Shown in pieces: positions 62,648 to 64,000 of a DNA stretch of 64,000 bases (positions within the stretch are counted from its first letter, which is position 1; every line of letters begins with the position of its first letter). The notes beneath the pieces are model-generated. The model was not told the origin of the DNA and searched no databases. It saw only the letters and a program-made list of their open reading frames with translations. The position numbers and the translations under genes were made by a program. The DNA lies in contig JBOEGT010000002.1 in assembly GCA_050633585.1 (NCBI GenBank), forward strand, positions 1 through 64,000, read 5' to 3'. Source of the DNA: CALKZN01 sp050633585. GTDB taxonomy: Bacteria; Pseudomonadota; Gammaproteobacteria; Arenicellales; Arenicellaceae.

Positions 62648-62685
62648 AAAAAAGCCTTTATTCAGATGTGAATAAAGGCTTTTTT
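62648..62685. terminator. Bidirectional terminator between tctA and dxs
   Basis: Perfect 17-bp stem including the A/T tracts (core GCCTTTATTCA/TGAATAAAGGC), loop GATG. Confidence 0.93.
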
Positions 62686-62721
62686 ATGTTCATAAGTCAC
62701 TCAGCACATGCTGAGTGATAT

Positions 62722-64000
62722 TTACTTTTTTAGATAGTCGGAAATTGATTGGCTAATCCCGTCACTGTCCAATCCTATTTGAGATAATAATGAGTCTTGC
62801 GTGCCATGATGAATGTAATGATCAGGCAAGCCAAGGTTGAGTACAGCCGTATTCAGTTTTTCTTGGTTTAAGAACTCACTCACGGCGGCTCCTGCGCCAC
62901 CCATAATGACATTTTCTTCGAGTGTGACAAGCAAATCATGCGTTTTGCTGATTTCAGTAATGAGCGCTTCATCGATCGGTTTAACAAACCGCATATCAAC
63001 AACCGTTGCATCAATTTTTTCGGCGGCTTGTAGGCCATGATGGAGTAATGTGCCAAAGTTTAAGATGGCGACACGCTGGTTATCTTTTTTGGTTTCTCTA
63101 ACGATGATGCCTTTGCCAATTTCAAGCAACTCCATTTGTTGTTGCTCTGAAGCTCCTATTCCCGCGCCACGCGGATAGCGGACAGCAGTAAAGCCTTTGT
63201 ATTGATAGGCGGTATGCAGCATATTGCGGCATTCAGATTCATCGCTGGGTGTGAATATAATAATGTTTGGAATGCAGCGCATAAAGCTTAAATCAAATGC
63301 GCCAGCATGCGTCTCGCCATCGGCACCTACGAGGCCCGCACGATCAATGGCGAGAGTGACGTCTAAGTCTTGGATACTAATGTCATGTATAAATTGATCA
63401 TAAGCGCGTTGTAAAAAAGATGAATAAATCGCCACAACCGGTTTATAGCCATCACAGGCAATGCCTGCTGCAAACGTTAGCGCATGTTGCTCCGCGATAC
63501 CTACATCAAAATATTTGTTTGGGAACTTCTCAGAAAATTCTACTAAGCCTGAACCTTCTCGCATCGCAGGAGTGATACCGAGTAATTTATCGTCTTGTGA
63601 TGCTTCGTCGCATAGCCAGTCGCTAAAAACTTTAGTAAATGTACGTATTTTCGGTGAAGGCGCCTGTTCGCCAGAGCTAACATCGAACTTGGATACCGCA
63701 TGATAACCAATAGGGGCGTCTTCCGCAGGTTTATAGCCTTTGCCTTTTTGAGTGACTATGTGCAGAAACTTAGGGCCTTCTATTTCTTTTAAGTTTTGTA
63801 ACGTTTTGACCAAGGCATCAATATCATGCCCGTCAATGGGGCCTATATAATAAAAACCAAGTTCTTCAAATAGCGTTCCCGGCATGATCATGCCTTTGGC
63901 ATGTTCTTCCCATCGGCGCATGAAGTTTTTAATGCCCGGCGCATTGCGTAAAACTACTTTAGTGCCTTCGCGAACGCTGGTGTATGTTTTTCCTGATAAA
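62722..64000 (-). CDS. dxs: 1-deoxy-D-xylulose-5-phosphate synthase, 5' part beyond the window
   Basis: About 426 C-terminal residues are present. The reading frame continues through the right edge (LSGKTYTSVREG is encoded in the last bases), so the apparent start at 63921 is internal; roughly 200 N-terminal residues are missing. The Dxs phrases GTLFEELGFYYIGPIDGHD, GIAEQHALTFAAGIA and DRAGLVGADGETHAG are intact, as is the transketolase C-terminal domain. It makes DXP from pyruvate and glyceraldehyde-3-phosphate for isoprenoids, thiamine and PLP. Confidence 0.96.
   Translation of the reverse strand, partial: LSGKTYTSVREGTKVVLRNAPGIKNFMRRWEEHAKGMIMPGTLFEELGFYYIGPIDGHDIDALVKTLQNLKEIEGPKFLHIVTQKGKGYKPAEDAPIGYHAVSKFDVSSGEQAPSPKIRTFTKVFSDWLCDEASQDDKLLGITPAMREGSGLVEFSEKFPNKYFDVGIAEQHALTFAAGIACDGYKPVVAIYSSFLQRAYDQFIHDISIQDLDVTLAIDRAGLVGADGETHAGAFDLSFMRCIPNIIIFTPSDESECRNMLHTAYQYKGFTAVRYPRGAGIGASEQQQMELLEIGKGIIVRETKKDNQRVAILNFGTLLHHGLQAAEKIDATVVDMRFVKPIDEALITEISKTHDLLVTLEENVIMGGAGAAVSEFLNQEKLNTAVLNLGLPDHYIHHGTQDSLLSQIGLDSDGISQSISDYLKK

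Overview
The window looks like chromosomal DNA of a free-living gammaproteobacterium. It is AT-leaning (roughly 40-43% GC by eye) with ordinary proteobacterial signals: AGGAG-type ribosome sites and GC-hairpin/T-run terminators. ThrS, DnaB, Alr, RadA, Adk, FadE, Dxs and the S6-S18-L9 operon all read as gammaproteobacterial. I cannot fix the genus; a marine Thiotrichales or Oceanospirillales-type organism would fit, but that is only an impression. I saw no transposase, integrase, tRNA, rRNA or CRISPR array.

Layout. 1-8.9 kb is a zinc-homeostasis region. It holds a five-gene operon (COG0523 GTPase, DUF1826, znuA, znuC, znuB), an AraC regulator, two small genes, and a second operon (MerC-like, HisI-type enzyme, second COG0523 GTPase). 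The two zinc operons are preceded by almost identical 22-bp Zur-like operators. 8.9-14.1 kb holds terC, pyrC, thrS, an FKBP lipoprotein and a mini-glutaredoxin.

14.1-33.8 kb is the exceptional part: a self-contained surface-structure locus. It encodes (i) two secreted proteins built from the same roughly 37-residue repeat (8 copies in one, 35 in the other); (ii) a two-partner-secretion pair (TpsB/TpsA); (iii) an exported WD40-caspase protein; (iv) a CsgG-like outer-membrane lipoprotein with peptidoglycan-binding-like and DUF4384 modules, plus two small secreted proteins, an OmpA-domain protein and a GIN-domain (DUF2807) protein; and (v) an ECF sigma factor with a membrane-bound probable anti-sigma partner. 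Five promoters in the locus share one motif, AAAACTTTTT-N11-CGTT with exactly fixed spacing, and together precede every transcription unit of the locus, including that of the sigma factor. I infer a dedicated, self-regulated sigma regulon that builds a fibre or adhesin, related in logic (not in repeat sequence) to curli and holdfast-anchor systems.

33.9-64 kb is mostly core genome: DUF924, adk, a Kef-type antiporter with a MATE exporter, fatty-acid oxidation (fadE and an acyl-CoA ligase), endonuclease I, a three-gene envelope set (LolA-like, beta-barrel, MCE-like lipoprotein), an MscS-like channel, a flavin reductase, rpsF-rpsR-rplI, dnaB-alr-radA, a gate-domain membrane protein with an ICMT-like methyltransferase, a CitA/CitB-type two-component pair divergent from a TctCBA tripartite tricarboxylate transporter, and the 3' part of dxs running off the right edge.
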